The notes beneath the pieces were generated by a model. That model did no database searches, was not told where the DNA came from, and worked only from the letters and a program-made list of their open reading frames with translations. The position numbers were made by a program, and so were the translations under genes. From Paracoccaceae bacterium (GTDB taxonomy: Bacteria > Pseudomonadota > Alphaproteobacteria > Rhodobacterales > Rhodobacteraceae): a stretch of DNA of 29,917 nt. This document shows, piece by piece, positions 1-7,472 of this stretch (within the stretch, counting starts at the first letter, position 1; each line of letters starts with the position of its first letter). The stretch lies in assembly GCA_009920815.1 (NCBI GenBank), contig RFZH01000005.1:1-29917 (forward strand), written 5' to 3'.

Positions 1-1
1 T

Positions 2-1828
2 GAAACAGCGATGGTTGACCGCATTTTGACGGCCTGCAACGAAACACAGGGGGGCATTCTTGCCTTTTGCCCCGGAGAGGGCGAAATACGTCGCATAGAA
101 ATGGCGCTTTCCACACGGATACCGCAGGATTGCATAGTGATGCCGTTGTTTGGAACAATGGAGTTCACGGCACAACAACGCGTTTTATCACCCCTACAAA
201 AGGGACGAAAAATTGTTCTTGCAACGGCAATCGCTGAAACGTCGCTAACGCTGCCGGACATCACCGTTGTGATAGATGGAGGATTGGCGCGCAGGTCGCG
301 ATTTTCGCCCGCAACAGGCATGTCACGTCTTGTCACCGAACGCGCGTCAAAAGCCGAAGCAGAACAACGCATGGGACGCGCGGGGCGTGTACAATCGGGC
401 ATATGTTACAAATTATGGGCCAAATCCGAAGAAGGCATGATGCCCGCATTTGCGCCGGCAGAAATTGAAACTGCTGACCTTGCCCCGCTTGCGTTAGAGA
501 TTGCAAATTGGGGGGGCGACGTGAATGACATGGCCTTTCTAACACCCCCAAATGATGCCCTTTATTCAGAGGCCATTTCGTTGTTGCAAATGCTCAAAGC
601 GCTGGACAGGTCCGGCCATATCACAGCACACGGTAAGATTTTGGTCGGGACCCCGGTACATCCGAGATTGGCACATATGTTAGCATGCGGCGGACGAACC
701 GCGGCAGGCCCCGCCGCACTTTTGTCAGAACGCGACGTGCTGTCACGCGGCGCCACGGTAGACTTTAAGCATCGACTAGAAGCCCTACAAAAGCCAAAGG
801 ATTCCAGACAAAACATCAATCACGCGACGTTGTCGCGGGTCAAAAATGACGTGAAACGGTTGGAAGCACGGTTTTCGAAAGCATCTGACATGTCGATTGC
901 ACAGCTGATTGCACACGCTTTTCCAGACAGGATCGGGAAAAGGCGCAAAGGCGATGAGGCCCGATTTGTCCTTTCTGGCGGCAAGGGTGCGGTGATGAAC
1001 ACTGCAGACCCTTTGGCAAACGCGTCTTACATCGTCGCGATTGAGCTGGATGGAAACCCACGCGAAGCTAAGATACGCCAAGCCATTGAAATCACCGAAT
1101 CTGAGATACGAGACACTTTTGAAACCGACCTGATCCGGCATAAAATATGTAACTGGTCAAAACGGGATCAGCGTGTTCTTGCACGGGTGCAAGAAAAATT
1201 GGGGAACATCATCTTGTCTGACCAGCTTTGGAAAGACGCGCCCGAGGACGTCATTGCCAAAGCGATGATTGATGGTATTCGCGAGATTGGCTTTGGCTGG
1301 TCCCCTGCAGAAGCAAGATTTCTGTCACGCGTGCGGCTTGTCTCTGACCAAATGCCAGACCTGTCAGACGACACTTTGATGGCATCACTTGACACATGGC
1401 TTTTACCATACCTCAAGGGCGTCACATCAAAAGAGGGCTGGAAAAAATTTAATTGTTTGGATGCATTACGGGCAATCTTGACATGGGATGAACAACAAAA
1501 ACTTGATCACTTGGCTCCCGCCTATTTTAGAACACCTTTGGATCGTAAAATCCCGATCGATTACGATGGGGAATACCCATCAATTGAATTGAGACTACAG
1601 GAAATGTTCGGGCAAACCACGCACCCAGTCGTGGGCGCAACACCATTACGCATCACGCTTTTATCGCCGGCAGGTCGCGCGGTCCAGACCACGACCGACT
1701 TGGTCGGATTTTGGGAAAACAGCTATAGCGATGTCCGAAAAGATATGCGCGGTCGTTATCCCAAACACCCTTGGCCAGAAGACCCACGCACAGCCGACCC
1801 TACACTGCGAGCGAAACCGCGTTCCTAG
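2..1828 (+). CDS. hrpB: ATP-dependent helicase HrpB, 3' part (5' end outside window)
   Basis: This is a DEAH-type RNA helicase of the HrpB family, whose members are about 800-840 residues long. The frame is open to the window edge, so the first ATG at 11 is probably internal and the Walker A and DEAH motifs lie upstream of the window. What remains begins in the second RecA-like domain. Motif V (ATAIAETSLTLPDITVVIDG) and motif VI (EQRMGRAGR, the arginine-finger segment) are clear in the first 130 residues. The helicase-associated region follows, and the HrpB-specific C-terminal domain ends in a proline- and basic-rich tail. HrpB is conserved in proteobacteria, but its substrate is poorly defined. 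The last 29 bases overlap the 3' end of the convergent phnM gene. Identification is confident from the length and the HrpB-like C-terminal half. Confidence 0.93.
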   Translation, partial: ETAMVDRILTACNETQGGILAFCPGEGEIRRIEMALSTRIPQDCIVMPLFGTMEFTAQQRVLSPLQKGRKIVLATAIAETSLTLPDITVVIDGGLARRSRFSPATGMSRLVTERASKAEAEQRMGRAGRVQSGICYKLWAKSEEGMMPAFAPAEIETADLAPLALEIANWGGDVNDMAFLTPPNDALYSEAISLLQMLKALDRSGHITAHGKILVGTPVHPRLAHMLACGGRTAAGPAALLSERDVLSRGATVDFKHRLEALQKPKDSRQNINHATLSRVKNDVKRLEARFSKASDMSIAQLIAHAFPDRIGKRRKGDEARFVLSGGKGAVMNTADPLANASYIVAIELDGNPREAKIRQAIEITESEIRDTFETDLIRHKICNWSKRDQRVLARVQEKLGNIILSDQLWKDAPEDVIAKAMIDGIREIGFGWSPAEARFLSRVRLVSDQMPDLSDDTLMASLDTWLLPYLKGVTSKEGWKKFNCLDALRAILTWDEQQKLDHLAPAYFRTPLDRKIPIDYDGEYPSIELRLQEMFGQTTHPVVGATPLRITLLSPAGRAVQTTTDLVGFWENSYSDVRKDMRGRYPKHPWPEDPRTADPTLRAKPRS

Positions 1829-2963
1829 CGCTTATAAAACGCTCTGCCAGAATACCTGTCAAAAACGTGGGCCTACCGGACGCAAATACCCCTTCAATTC
1901 GGCGTGTATCTTTTGTCACAATCATGAAATCAGCCCTTTTGCCTGGTTCCAAAATGCCACGATCGGATAACCCCAGAATCGTTGCAGGACCAAGGGCAAC
2001 CAAATCCCAAGCTGCTGCTAAACCAATACGATCGGCAATCAAAAATGCCGCACGCGCCAAAGACGGATAGTGATAATCAGATGCCAAAGCAGTGCATAAC
2101 CCCTGCTCGACCAAATCCAATGCAGATACATTCCCTTTGTGCGACGCTCCGCGCAGTACGTTCGGCGCACCCATTATAACGGGTTCGCCTTTTGCCTGCG
2201 CCTCATACGCCGCTTCAATTGTTTCGGGAAACTCGCATATTGCGACCCCTAAATCAGACCAAGCGCGTCGCGCTGATGCATCGCGGTCATCATGGCTGGC
2301 CATTTTTACACCTAACTTTTTCAACGCGTTCGCAAATGCCCCCAGAGCATCCCACACATTTTCTTTCCCATCATGAAGCGTTTGCAACAATGCCCAATGC
2401 ACCTCAGGACTGCGTTTGGCCTTTAACGCTTGTCCCGTTAATCGCGGCGGTTTTTTTCCCTTGGCCAATGCATCATGCGGCACGTGGTCATTGAATGCAA
2501 AATATGGAATCGAAAAGCGTTCGACCAATTGCAAAACCTCGTCCCACTGGTCACGCATAAGATATTCAAACCTAAGCTGAGGAATCAGATCAGTGCCAAA
2601 ATGATGCGAAGTTTTCGCTAAACATTCAAAGACCTGCTTGGCGAACTCTGCACCGCGCATGCCGCCTTCCCAACTATAGAATTGTGCCATCACCGCAGTT
2701 GTAATTCCATTCGCCGCGATTTCAGAATGCGCTGCGACTAACCCACCATCCAAATCTTTGATGGCGCCTTTTCTTGGTGCCAGATGATGTTCAAAACCAT
2801 CGCCGTGCAAATCGACGATCCCGGGCAAAACCAAATAACCACGCCCGTCTAAAACATGTCCCACCCTTTCGCCAACGACCTTACCCTGGTGCACGTTCAA
2901 ATCGGTTTCTTGCAGGTTTTGGCCAAACAAAACCTGCGCCCCATGAATACAAAAGCTGCTCAA
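1800..2963 (-). CDS. phnM: PhnM-like alpha-D-ribose 1-methylphosphonate 5-triphosphate diphosphatase
   Basis: This 387-residue amidohydrolase matches the usual PhnM length of about 380. In the C-P lyase pathway PhnM releases pyrophosphate from alpha-D-ribose 1-methylphosphonate 5-triphosphate, giving the 5-phosphate that PhnJ cleaves. Visible marks are the metal-binding strand PGIVDLHGDGFE (about residues 47-58), where this subfamily has HxD in place of the common HxH. Others are GAPNVLRGASHKGN and the SDYHYPSL segment with a metal or substrate histidine/aspartate. The C-terminal GKRADFMIV strand is typical of amidohydrolases. No phnGHIJKL, phosphonate transporter or phnN is next to it in this window, so it stands alone here. 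It could serve a distant phn cluster, or act on a related substrate. It is convergent with hrpB and overlaps it by 29 bases. Confidence 0.85.
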   Translation of the reverse strand: MSSFCIHGAQVLFGQNLQETDLNVHQGKVVGERVGHVLDGRGYLVLPGIVDLHGDGFEHHLAPRKGAIKDLDGGLVAAHSEIAANGITTAVMAQFYSWEGGMRGAEFAKQVFECLAKTSHHFGTDLIPQLRFEYLMRDQWDEVLQLVERFSIPYFAFNDHVPHDALAKGKKPPRLTGQALKAKRSPEVHWALLQTLHDGKENVWDALGAFANALKKLGVKMASHDDRDASARRAWSDLGVAICEFPETIEAAYEAQAKGEPVIMGAPNVLRGASHKGNVSALDLVEQGLCTALASDYHYPSLARAAFLIADRIGLAAAWDLVALGPATILGLSDRGILEPGKRADFMIVTKDTRRIEGVFASGRPTFLTGILAERFISARNAVSLAV

Positions 2964-3085
2964 GCTACGAACTCCAGTTTATTGATCACCAAGGGCATTG
3001 AGGATAGCACGTCGGTTTTTTGCGAAAACCTAGGCACATTTTCTGTCTGAAAATATCCAAAATTAAAAGTAATATCTCATAAAAC

Positions 3086-3109
3086 AAAGCCCCGCATCTG
3101 CGGGGCTTT
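3086..3109 (-). terminator. Rho-independent terminator after etfA
   Basis: A perfect 10-bp stem AAAGCCCCGC / GCGGGGCTTT with a 4-base loop (3096-3099). On the minus strand it is followed by a TTTGTTTT tract. It lies 27 bases past the etfA stop codon and before phnM on the same strand, so it closes the etfBA transcript. The A/T flanks could also let it work on the plus strand. Confidence 0.9.
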
Positions 3110-3136
3110 TGAATAACGTGTATATTGCGAATAGCG

Positions 3137-4066
3137 TTACCCAAGTTTTTCAGTCAACTCGGGCACGGCGTCGAACAAGTCTGCCACCAAACCGAAATCA
3201 GCGACTTGGAAAATTGGCGCTTCTTCGTCTTTGTTGATTGCGACGATAATTTTTGAATCTTTCATACCTGCCAAATGCTGAATAGCACCGGAAATACCCG
3301 CAGCGATATAAAGGTCAGGCGCCACAACTTTACCGGTTTGACCAACTTGCCAATCGTTCGGGGCATACCCACTGTCAACAGCCGCACGGGACGCCCCAAC
3401 AGCGGCGCCCAGTTTGTCGGCAAGCCCTTCGATAATCGCAAAGCTTTCTTCAGAACCAACGCCGCGACCGCCGGACACAACGATGCCCGCAGATGTCAGC
3501 TCTGGACGGTCAGAAGACGCAACCTTATCCTCAACCCATTCAGACAGTCCCGCATTGCCTGCAGCGGCAATGTTTTCAACAGACGCTGAACCACCTTCGC
3601 CTGCAGCATCAAAATTGGCAGTACGGAACGAAATTACTTTTTTTGCGTCAGAGGACTGAACCGTTTGAATTGCGTTACCCGCATAGATCGGACGTTCAAA
3701 AGTGTCGCCACTAACAACCGCTGTCACATCTGTGATCACCATAACATCCAACAACGCAGCAACGCGTGGCAAAATGTTTTTCGCATTGTTTGTCGCCGCA
3801 GCCACGATGTGTTCATATCCGCCGGCCAATGACACGATCAAGTCGGCGACTGGCTCTGCCAACCCGTTGCCATACGCAGCGTCATCCGCACATAAAACTT
3901 TTGAAACCCCATCCAGCTTTGCAGCCGCGGCAGCTGCGCCACCGCATCCAGATGATGCACAAAGCACGGTGACATCGCCCAAAGATTTGGCAGCTGTTAC
4001 AGCTTTTGCTGTCGCATCAATCGCCAACTCTGCGCCATTTATTTCCGCTAATACTAGAACCGCCAT
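3137..4066 (-). CDS. etfA: Electron transfer flavoprotein alpha subunit
   Basis: EtfA binds the FAD of the soluble ETF heterodimer. ETF accepts electrons from acyl-CoA, dimethylglycine and related dehydrogenases and passes them to ETF:ubiquinone oxidoreductase. The 309 residues match the family. The C-terminal FAD domain is complete: SGGRGVGS (198-205), the SRAAVDSGY strand, QVGQTGK (240-246), GISGAIQH (257-264) and AINKD (276-280). The start ATG overlaps the etfB stop by one base (TAATG), so the two are translationally coupled and made in equal amounts. A strong terminator follows. In many relatives a 3-hydroxybutyryl-CoA dehydrogenase gene follows etfA; here it does not. The group I (housekeeping) type is clear from the sequence. 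Confidence 0.97.
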   Translation of the reverse strand: MAVLVLAEINGAELAIDATAKAVTAAKSLGDVTVLCASSGCGGAAAAAAKLDGVSKVLCADDAAYGNGLAEPVADLIVSLAGGYEHIVAAATNNAKNILPRVAALLDVMVITDVTAVVSGDTFERPIYAGNAIQTVQSSDAKKVISFRTANFDAAGEGGSASVENIAAAGNAGLSEWVEDKVASSDRPELTSAGIVVSGGRGVGSEESFAIIEGLADKLGAAVGASRAAVDSGYAPNDWQVGQTGKVVAPDLYIAAGISGAIQHLAGMKDSKIIVAINKDEEAPIFQVADFGLVADLFDAVPELTEKLG

Positions 4067-4824
4067 TATACAGCCCCCGCTTCTTTTAGTTTTACGATCA
4101 ACTCGTCTACTGAACCAACTTTGATACCTGCGGCACGTTCGGCTGGCTCTCCTGTTTTCACGATGCTCAGACGCGGGGTCACATCAACGCCCAAATCTGC
4201 CGCTGTCTTGATGTCCAACGGTTTTTTCTTTGCCTTCATGATGTTTGGCAATGACGCATAACGCGGTTCGTTCAACCGCAGGTCCGCCGTAACAACCGCT
4301 GGCATTTTGACCTTGATCGTTTGCAGGCCACCGTCAACTTCACGGGTAACGGTTGCTGTGTCGCCCTCAATGCCTAGCTCTGATGCAAATGTCGCCTGAG
4401 ACCAACCCAAAAGCGCGGACAGCATTTGGCCAGTCGCGTTCATGTCGTTATCAATCGCTTGTTTACCACAGATAACCAAACCTGGTTGTTCTTGGTCACA
4501 AATCGCCTTTAGGATTTTAGCAACCGCCAAAGGTTCGATGTCATTGTGAACGTCATCGGTCGCGGTGACCAGAATCGCACGATCAGCACCCATCGCCAAA
4601 GCGGTGCGCAAGGTTTCTTGCGCTTTTTCGACACCAACAGAAACCACAATGATTTCTTCGGCTTTTCCTGCTTCTTTCAAACGGATCGCTTCTTCAACTG
4701 CGATTTCGTCAAAGGGGTTCATTGACATTTTTACATTGGCGAGATCGACACCCGTGCCGTCCGCTTTTACGCGCACTTTCACGTTGTAATCGATCACACG
4801 CTTGACAGGTACTAACACCTTCAT
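4066..4824 (-). CDS. etfB: Electron transfer flavoprotein beta subunit
   Basis: EtfB is the small, AMP-binding subunit of ETF and carries the recognition loop for partner dehydrogenases. The 252-residue length is standard. The family signature NPFDEIAVEEAIRLKE lies at 36-51 and the nucleotide-binding CGKQAIDND at 119-127. The C-terminal arm that wraps EtfA is present. The start ATG at 4824 has a good ribosome binding site (AAGGAGAG) seven bases upstream. It is the first gene of the etfBA pair. About 190 bases separate it from pduO on the same strand, and this gap holds the likely promoter and some repeated motifs (see 4893-4966). Confidence 0.97.
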   Translation of the reverse strand: MKVLVPVKRVIDYNVKVRVKADGTGVDLANVKMSMNPFDEIAVEEAIRLKEAGKAEEIIVVSVGVEKAQETLRTALAMGADRAILVTATDDVHNDIEPLAVAKILKAICDQEQPGLVICGKQAIDNDMNATGQMLSALLGWSQATFASELGIEGDTATVTREVDGGLQTIKVKMPAVVTADLRLNEPRYASLPNIMKAKKKPLDIKTAADLGVDVTPRLSIVKTGEPAERAAGIKVGSVDELIVKLKEAGAV

Positions 4825-4892
4825 CGGCTATGCTCTCCTTGAACTATGTCGCAGCGCGACTCTTAAACTTTCCAACGTTGTAATAGGTTGTT

Positions 4893-4966
4893 TTGCGACG
4901 AAACAGGGCAAAATCGTCACGTTAGCGCTAAACTACGCCGCGTTACGCATTTTTATTGCGACAAAA
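4893..4966 (-). promoter_or_regulatory. Possible etfB control region with repeated 11-mers and a palindrome
   Basis: In the 190-base gap upstream of etfB there are two near-identical direct copies: TTGCGACGAAA at 4893-4903 and TTGCGACAAAA at 4956-4966. Between them is the 10-bp perfect palindrome TTAGCGCTAA (4922-4931). This arrangement suits an operator and promoter for etfBA, but I cannot name the regulator or fix the -35 and -10 elements. Confidence 0.35.
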
Positions 4967-5014
4967 TCATAGCAGCGAATAACAAAACAACCCTAGTGAT
5001 TTGAATGAAAGGAC

Positions 5015-5587
5015 TTAACGGGTTGAACCTGGCACCCAAAGAACGTCATCTTTGCCGTCGTTATTTGCAATGCGCGCCGCTACAAAAAACCAATCGGACA
5101 ATCGGTTTAAATAGCGCACAGCGATCGGGTTAATATCCTCATGTTCTGACAATTCTGTTGCAACCCGTTCTGCGCGCCGAGAAATCGTGCGGCACAAGTG
5201 CAATTTGGTCGCAAGCTCGGACCCACCGGGCAGAATAAAACTGCGCAACGGACTAAGTTTCGCATTCATGTCGTCAATCTCGGATTCAAGACGGTCGACC
5301 TGCGATTGAATCATACGCAGAGGCGTATAGGGCAATTCATCATCTTTGTGCATTTCAGGGCGACAAAGATCTGCCCCAATATCAAATAGCTCGTGCTGAA
5401 TTCGCGCAAGCATCGGATCAAAGATATCAGATGCAGACAAACGGGCTAATCCCACAAAGGAATTCAATTCATCCGTGGTTCCATAGGCTGTTACACGCAG
5501 TGAATGTTTTGCAACGCGTGTTCCGTTCCCCAAAGAGGTTTCGCCTTTATCACCTGTTTTGGTGTATATTTTATTCAGAACAACCAT
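5015..5587 (-). CDS. pduO: PduO-type ATP:cob(I)alamin adenosyltransferase
   Basis: This enzyme transfers the adenosyl group of ATP to cob(I)alamin to make coenzyme B12. It acts in the cytoplasm as a trimer. The 190 residues fit the MMAB/PduO family. The N-terminal ATP loop KIYTKTGDKGETSL (6-19), the conserved GTTDELNSFVG segment and the C-terminal RRAER...NRLSDWFF...AR helix with the active-site residues are all present. It starts two bases after the stop of the small membrane protein gene, so the two are one transcription unit. No cobalamin synthesis genes are nearby. The link with etfBA suggests service to propionate, methylmalonyl-CoA or ethylmalonyl-CoA mutases rather than to a B12 cluster. 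Annotation systems may call it cobO, but the true CobO (BtuR) family is unrelated in fold. Confidence 0.93.
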   Translation of the reverse strand: MVVLNKIYTKTGDKGETSLGNGTRVAKHSLRVTAYGTTDELNSFVGLARLSASDIFDPMLARIQHELFDIGADLCRPEMHKDDELPYTPLRMIQSQVDRLESEIDDMNAKLSPLRSFILPGGSELATKLHLCRTISRRAERVATELSEHEDINPIAVRYLNRLSDWFFVAARIANNDGKDDVLWVPGSTR

Positions 5588-5589
5588 TT

Positions 5590-5793
5590 TCAGCCCTCTC
5601 CCCGCAGAAAGACAAACAGCAAAATCAACATCACAGCAACAAATTGGGCAACGATGCGCATTCTCATAACTTTATTTGCATGTTTGCGATTGAAATCGCC
5701 ACCCTTTCCAAACCCGCCTATCCCAATCAAGAGAATAACAGCCACAGCTGCCATGGCCAAAACAACAACAACGAACAACGGATCACCGAACAT
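5590..5793 (-). CDS. Small twin-transmembrane protein
   Basis: A 67-residue protein with two hydrophobic helices: residues about 5-26 (FVVVVLAMAAVAVILLIGIG) and 48-63 (IVAQFVAVMLILLFVF). A short basic, glycine-containing loop (KGGDFNRKHANKVMRMR) joins them. That architecture matches the twin-transmembrane (HIG1-like) small proteins found just upstream of pduO in Rhodobacterales. The function is not known. The basic loop suggests both ends face the same side of the inner membrane. It ends two bases before the pduO start, so the two genes are transcribed together. The very short spacing and clean hydrophobic pattern support a real gene despite its size. Confidence 0.8.
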   Translation of the reverse strand: MFGDPLFVVVVLAMAAVAVILLIGIGGFGKGGDFNRKHANKVMRMRIVAQFVAVMLILLFVFLRGEG

Positions 5794-5859
5794 ATTTCAG
5801 ACCTTTCAGACGTGATTTGCGTGAGTGTTAAACTTTTTTATCCAAATTGCGACCAAGGA

Positions 5860-5874
5860 CGCACAGGCTGTGCG
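5860..5874 (-). terminator. Weak hairpin downstream of the SDR gene
   Basis: Inverted repeat CGCACAG-G-CTGTGCG lies 13 bases beyond the SDR stop codon. It could end that transcript, but no T-tract follows directly on the minus strand. It may be only a 3' stability hairpin. Confidence 0.3.
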
Positions 5875-5886
5875 GATTTGCCACCA

Positions 5887-6714
5887 TTATACCTTGGAAA
5901 TCAACCATTCCCACGCGCGAACAGGTAAAATTCGCTTTAGCGCGGCCATAACATAGGTCGGTGTCGTGACATAATAATGAAGTTTTGGCATCGGGCTCTC
6001 TAGTGCGTGTATTAGTTTTTTGGTGACCGCAGAGGCCGGTAATTCAAATCTGTCGGGGCCACTGCTTTTGTACAAACGATCCCGCAACACTGTGCGATAC
6101 GCTTCTGCACGCGGAGAGTTTTCCCAATCAATCCAACGCTCAAACTGGGGGATAGACTTAACGCGGATGTCCGATGTAATTGGGCCTGGTTCGATCAAAA
6201 TAACGTCGATTCCAGTTCCGCGCATTTCCAATCTAAGTGTTTGGGTCAAGCCTTCGAGCGCAAATTTCGTCGAATTATAGGCTCCACGCCATTTTAGCGG
6301 GGTGAACCCCAAAACAGATGAACAATTTATGATACGTCCATGTCCCTGCGCCCGCATAACTGGAATCACCTGTCGTGTCAGATCGTGATACCCAAACAGG
6401 TTTGTCTCAAAAATTTCGCGCAGAGCGCCGCGCGGCAGATCCTCAACTGCACCAGGGCATGCAAAAGCCCCGTTGTTGTACAGCGCATCAAGCGTGCCAC
6501 CTGTATCGGCTAGGACATGGGCGAGCGCACTGTGTATGCTGCCTTCATCGGCATAGTCCAACCGATAGCTCTCAAAACCTTCAGATTTAAGACGCTCCAC
6601 ATCAGAGTCACGCCGACAGGTTGCAAAAACACGCCACCCCTTTGCCCGCAAGCCATGTGCGGCATCATAGCCGATACCCGACGAACACCCCGTGATAAGG
6701 ATAGTTTTCACCAC
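5887..6714 (-). CDS. Short-chain dehydrogenase/reductase (SDR family)
   Basis: A classical SDR oxidoreductase of 275 residues with a Rossmann fold. The cofactor loop TGCSSGIG is at 8-15. The structural motif, usually NNAG, reads NNGA (80-83). The catalytic serine is at 132-133 and the YxxxK pair is Y146/K150. The CRR after strand beta-2 (33-35) suggests NADP preference. The long basic C-terminal tail with hydrophobic stretches (YVMAALKRILPVRAWEWLI) resembles membrane-associated lipid or retinol-type SDRs, but the substrate cannot be assigned. The start is ambiguous between tandem GTG codons at 6714 and 6711. The GGGGG ribosome binding site lies in a hairpin at 6719-6737. It sits alone between an SH3 protein and the pduO unit on the same strand. 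Confidence 0.88.
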   Translation of the reverse strand: MVKTILITGCSSGIGYDAAHGLRAKGWRVFATCRRDSDVERLKSEGFESYRLDYADEGSIHSALAHVLADTGGTLDALYNNGAFACPGAVEDLPRGALREIFETNLFGYHDLTRQVIPVMRAQGHGRIINCSSVLGFTPLKWRGAYNSTKFALEGLTQTLRLEMRGTGIDVILIEPGPITSDIRVKSIPQFERWIDWENSPRAEAYRTVLRDRLYKSSGPDRFELPASAVTKKLIHALESPMPKLHYYVTTPTYVMAALKRILPVRAWEWLISKV

Positions 6715-6718
6715 AATT

Positions 6719-6737
6719 CCCCCAATTGACTTGGGGG
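6719..6737 (-). promoter_or_regulatory. Hairpin covering the SDR ribosome binding site
   Basis: A perfect 7-bp stem CCCCCAA / TTGGGGG with a 5-base loop. On the minus strand the 3' arm (GGGGG) is the only Shine-Dalgarno-like sequence for the SDR start codon, seven to ten bases away. The hairpin could lower translation. It could also serve as a weak terminator for the SH3 gene upstream. Confidence 0.4.
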
Positions 6738-6771
6738 TTTATTGCACAAACTAAAAATACATCGCAATGAT

Positions 6772-7338
6772 CTATTCACGTAACAGCGAAATCGACATCC
6801 AACCAACACGGTTGGTTTCGATCACACGCAACTTAACCCAACTGCCATCCGCTTCGGCGAGCAATTCCACTTGGGTATCGCGTTCAAGTTTGCCGAGCAC
6901 GTTGTGATTTGTCCCCGGACCATTTCTAAGGTTTACTCGGTTAGCATTAACATACATGAGATCTTTGCCCTGTGGCTCGACCGTATGCTCTGATACTGCG
7001 ACGAAAGACTCAGGATCTGATAGGCTTGCAACCTGAATGGGCTGCTCTTCAGAAAGGGCTGCCTCGCTCCAAAGCTGAAAGCGTTTGTTTGTGGGATCCG
7101 TTAAATCGGCATCAGACGATTCTATAACTTTTTTAGCAAACTCTTGTTTCGCAGCCGCCGCGACGCGGCTGATCCGATCATTGGCTGGTTCAGTATCTGT
7201 GTTGGGCAGCGGTGTGACCACAACACTATGATTTTCTATATTTTTTCTAACCTCGGGAGGGGTGAAATCCTTACCACCACTCAAATAATAAAAGGGCACC
7301 CCCAAAATAATAAAGGATGGAACAACCAAACGGAACAT
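6772..7338 (-). CDS. Membrane-anchored or secreted SH3 domain protein
   Basis: A 188-residue protein with an N-terminal hydrophobic segment (residues about 3-20, LVVPSFIILGVPFYYL) that serves as signal anchor or uncleaved signal. A variable, charged linker follows. At the C-terminus is a bacterial SH3 (SH3b, type 3) domain, about residues 126-188: VNANRVNLRNGPGTNHNVLG, then a strand ending GSWVKLRV and VGWMSISLL. SH3b domains bind cell-wall peptides, so a periplasmic role near peptidoglycan is likely; the exact task is unknown. It is divergent from parC, with about 130 bases between them, and ends 57 bases before the SDR start on the same strand. Confidence 0.82.
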   Translation of the reverse strand: MFRLVVPSFIILGVPFYYLSGGKDFTPPEVRKNIENHSVVVTPLPNTDTEPANDRISRVAAAAKQEFAKKVIESSDADLTDPTNKRFQLWSEAALSEEQPIQVASLSDPESFVAVSEHTVEPQGKDLMYVNANRVNLRNGPGTNHNVLGKLERDTQVELLAEADGSWVKLRVIETNRVGWMSISLLRE

Positions 7339-7421
7339 ATCCTTACCCCAAGCGTAGTTTCACCCCTAATCCATCCGTATACAAAAATAACCATAAGGAT
7401 CAAAGTTAATTGCGATCGTTT

Positions 7422-7447
7422 TTTCCCCCTTGATCGCTTTACCTGCG
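7422..7447. promoter_or_regulatory. Inverted repeat in the SH3/parC divergent promoter region
   Basis: GCGATC (7422-7427) and GATCGC (7442-7447) form an inverted repeat with a 14-base spacer that is rich in T and C. It lies 26 bases before the parC ATG, in the gap between two divergent genes. It could be an operator or a leader hairpin. No clear -35/-10 pair was recognised. Confidence 0.25.
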
Positions 7448-7472
7448 CAAATTCTCGGGATATCTATTGAGC

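Noticed and set aside
5431..5928. 165-codon plus-strand frame opposite pduO and the small membrane protein
   Set aside because: Opposes two overlapping-unit genes with clear family marks; low-complexity composition and no ribosome binding site.
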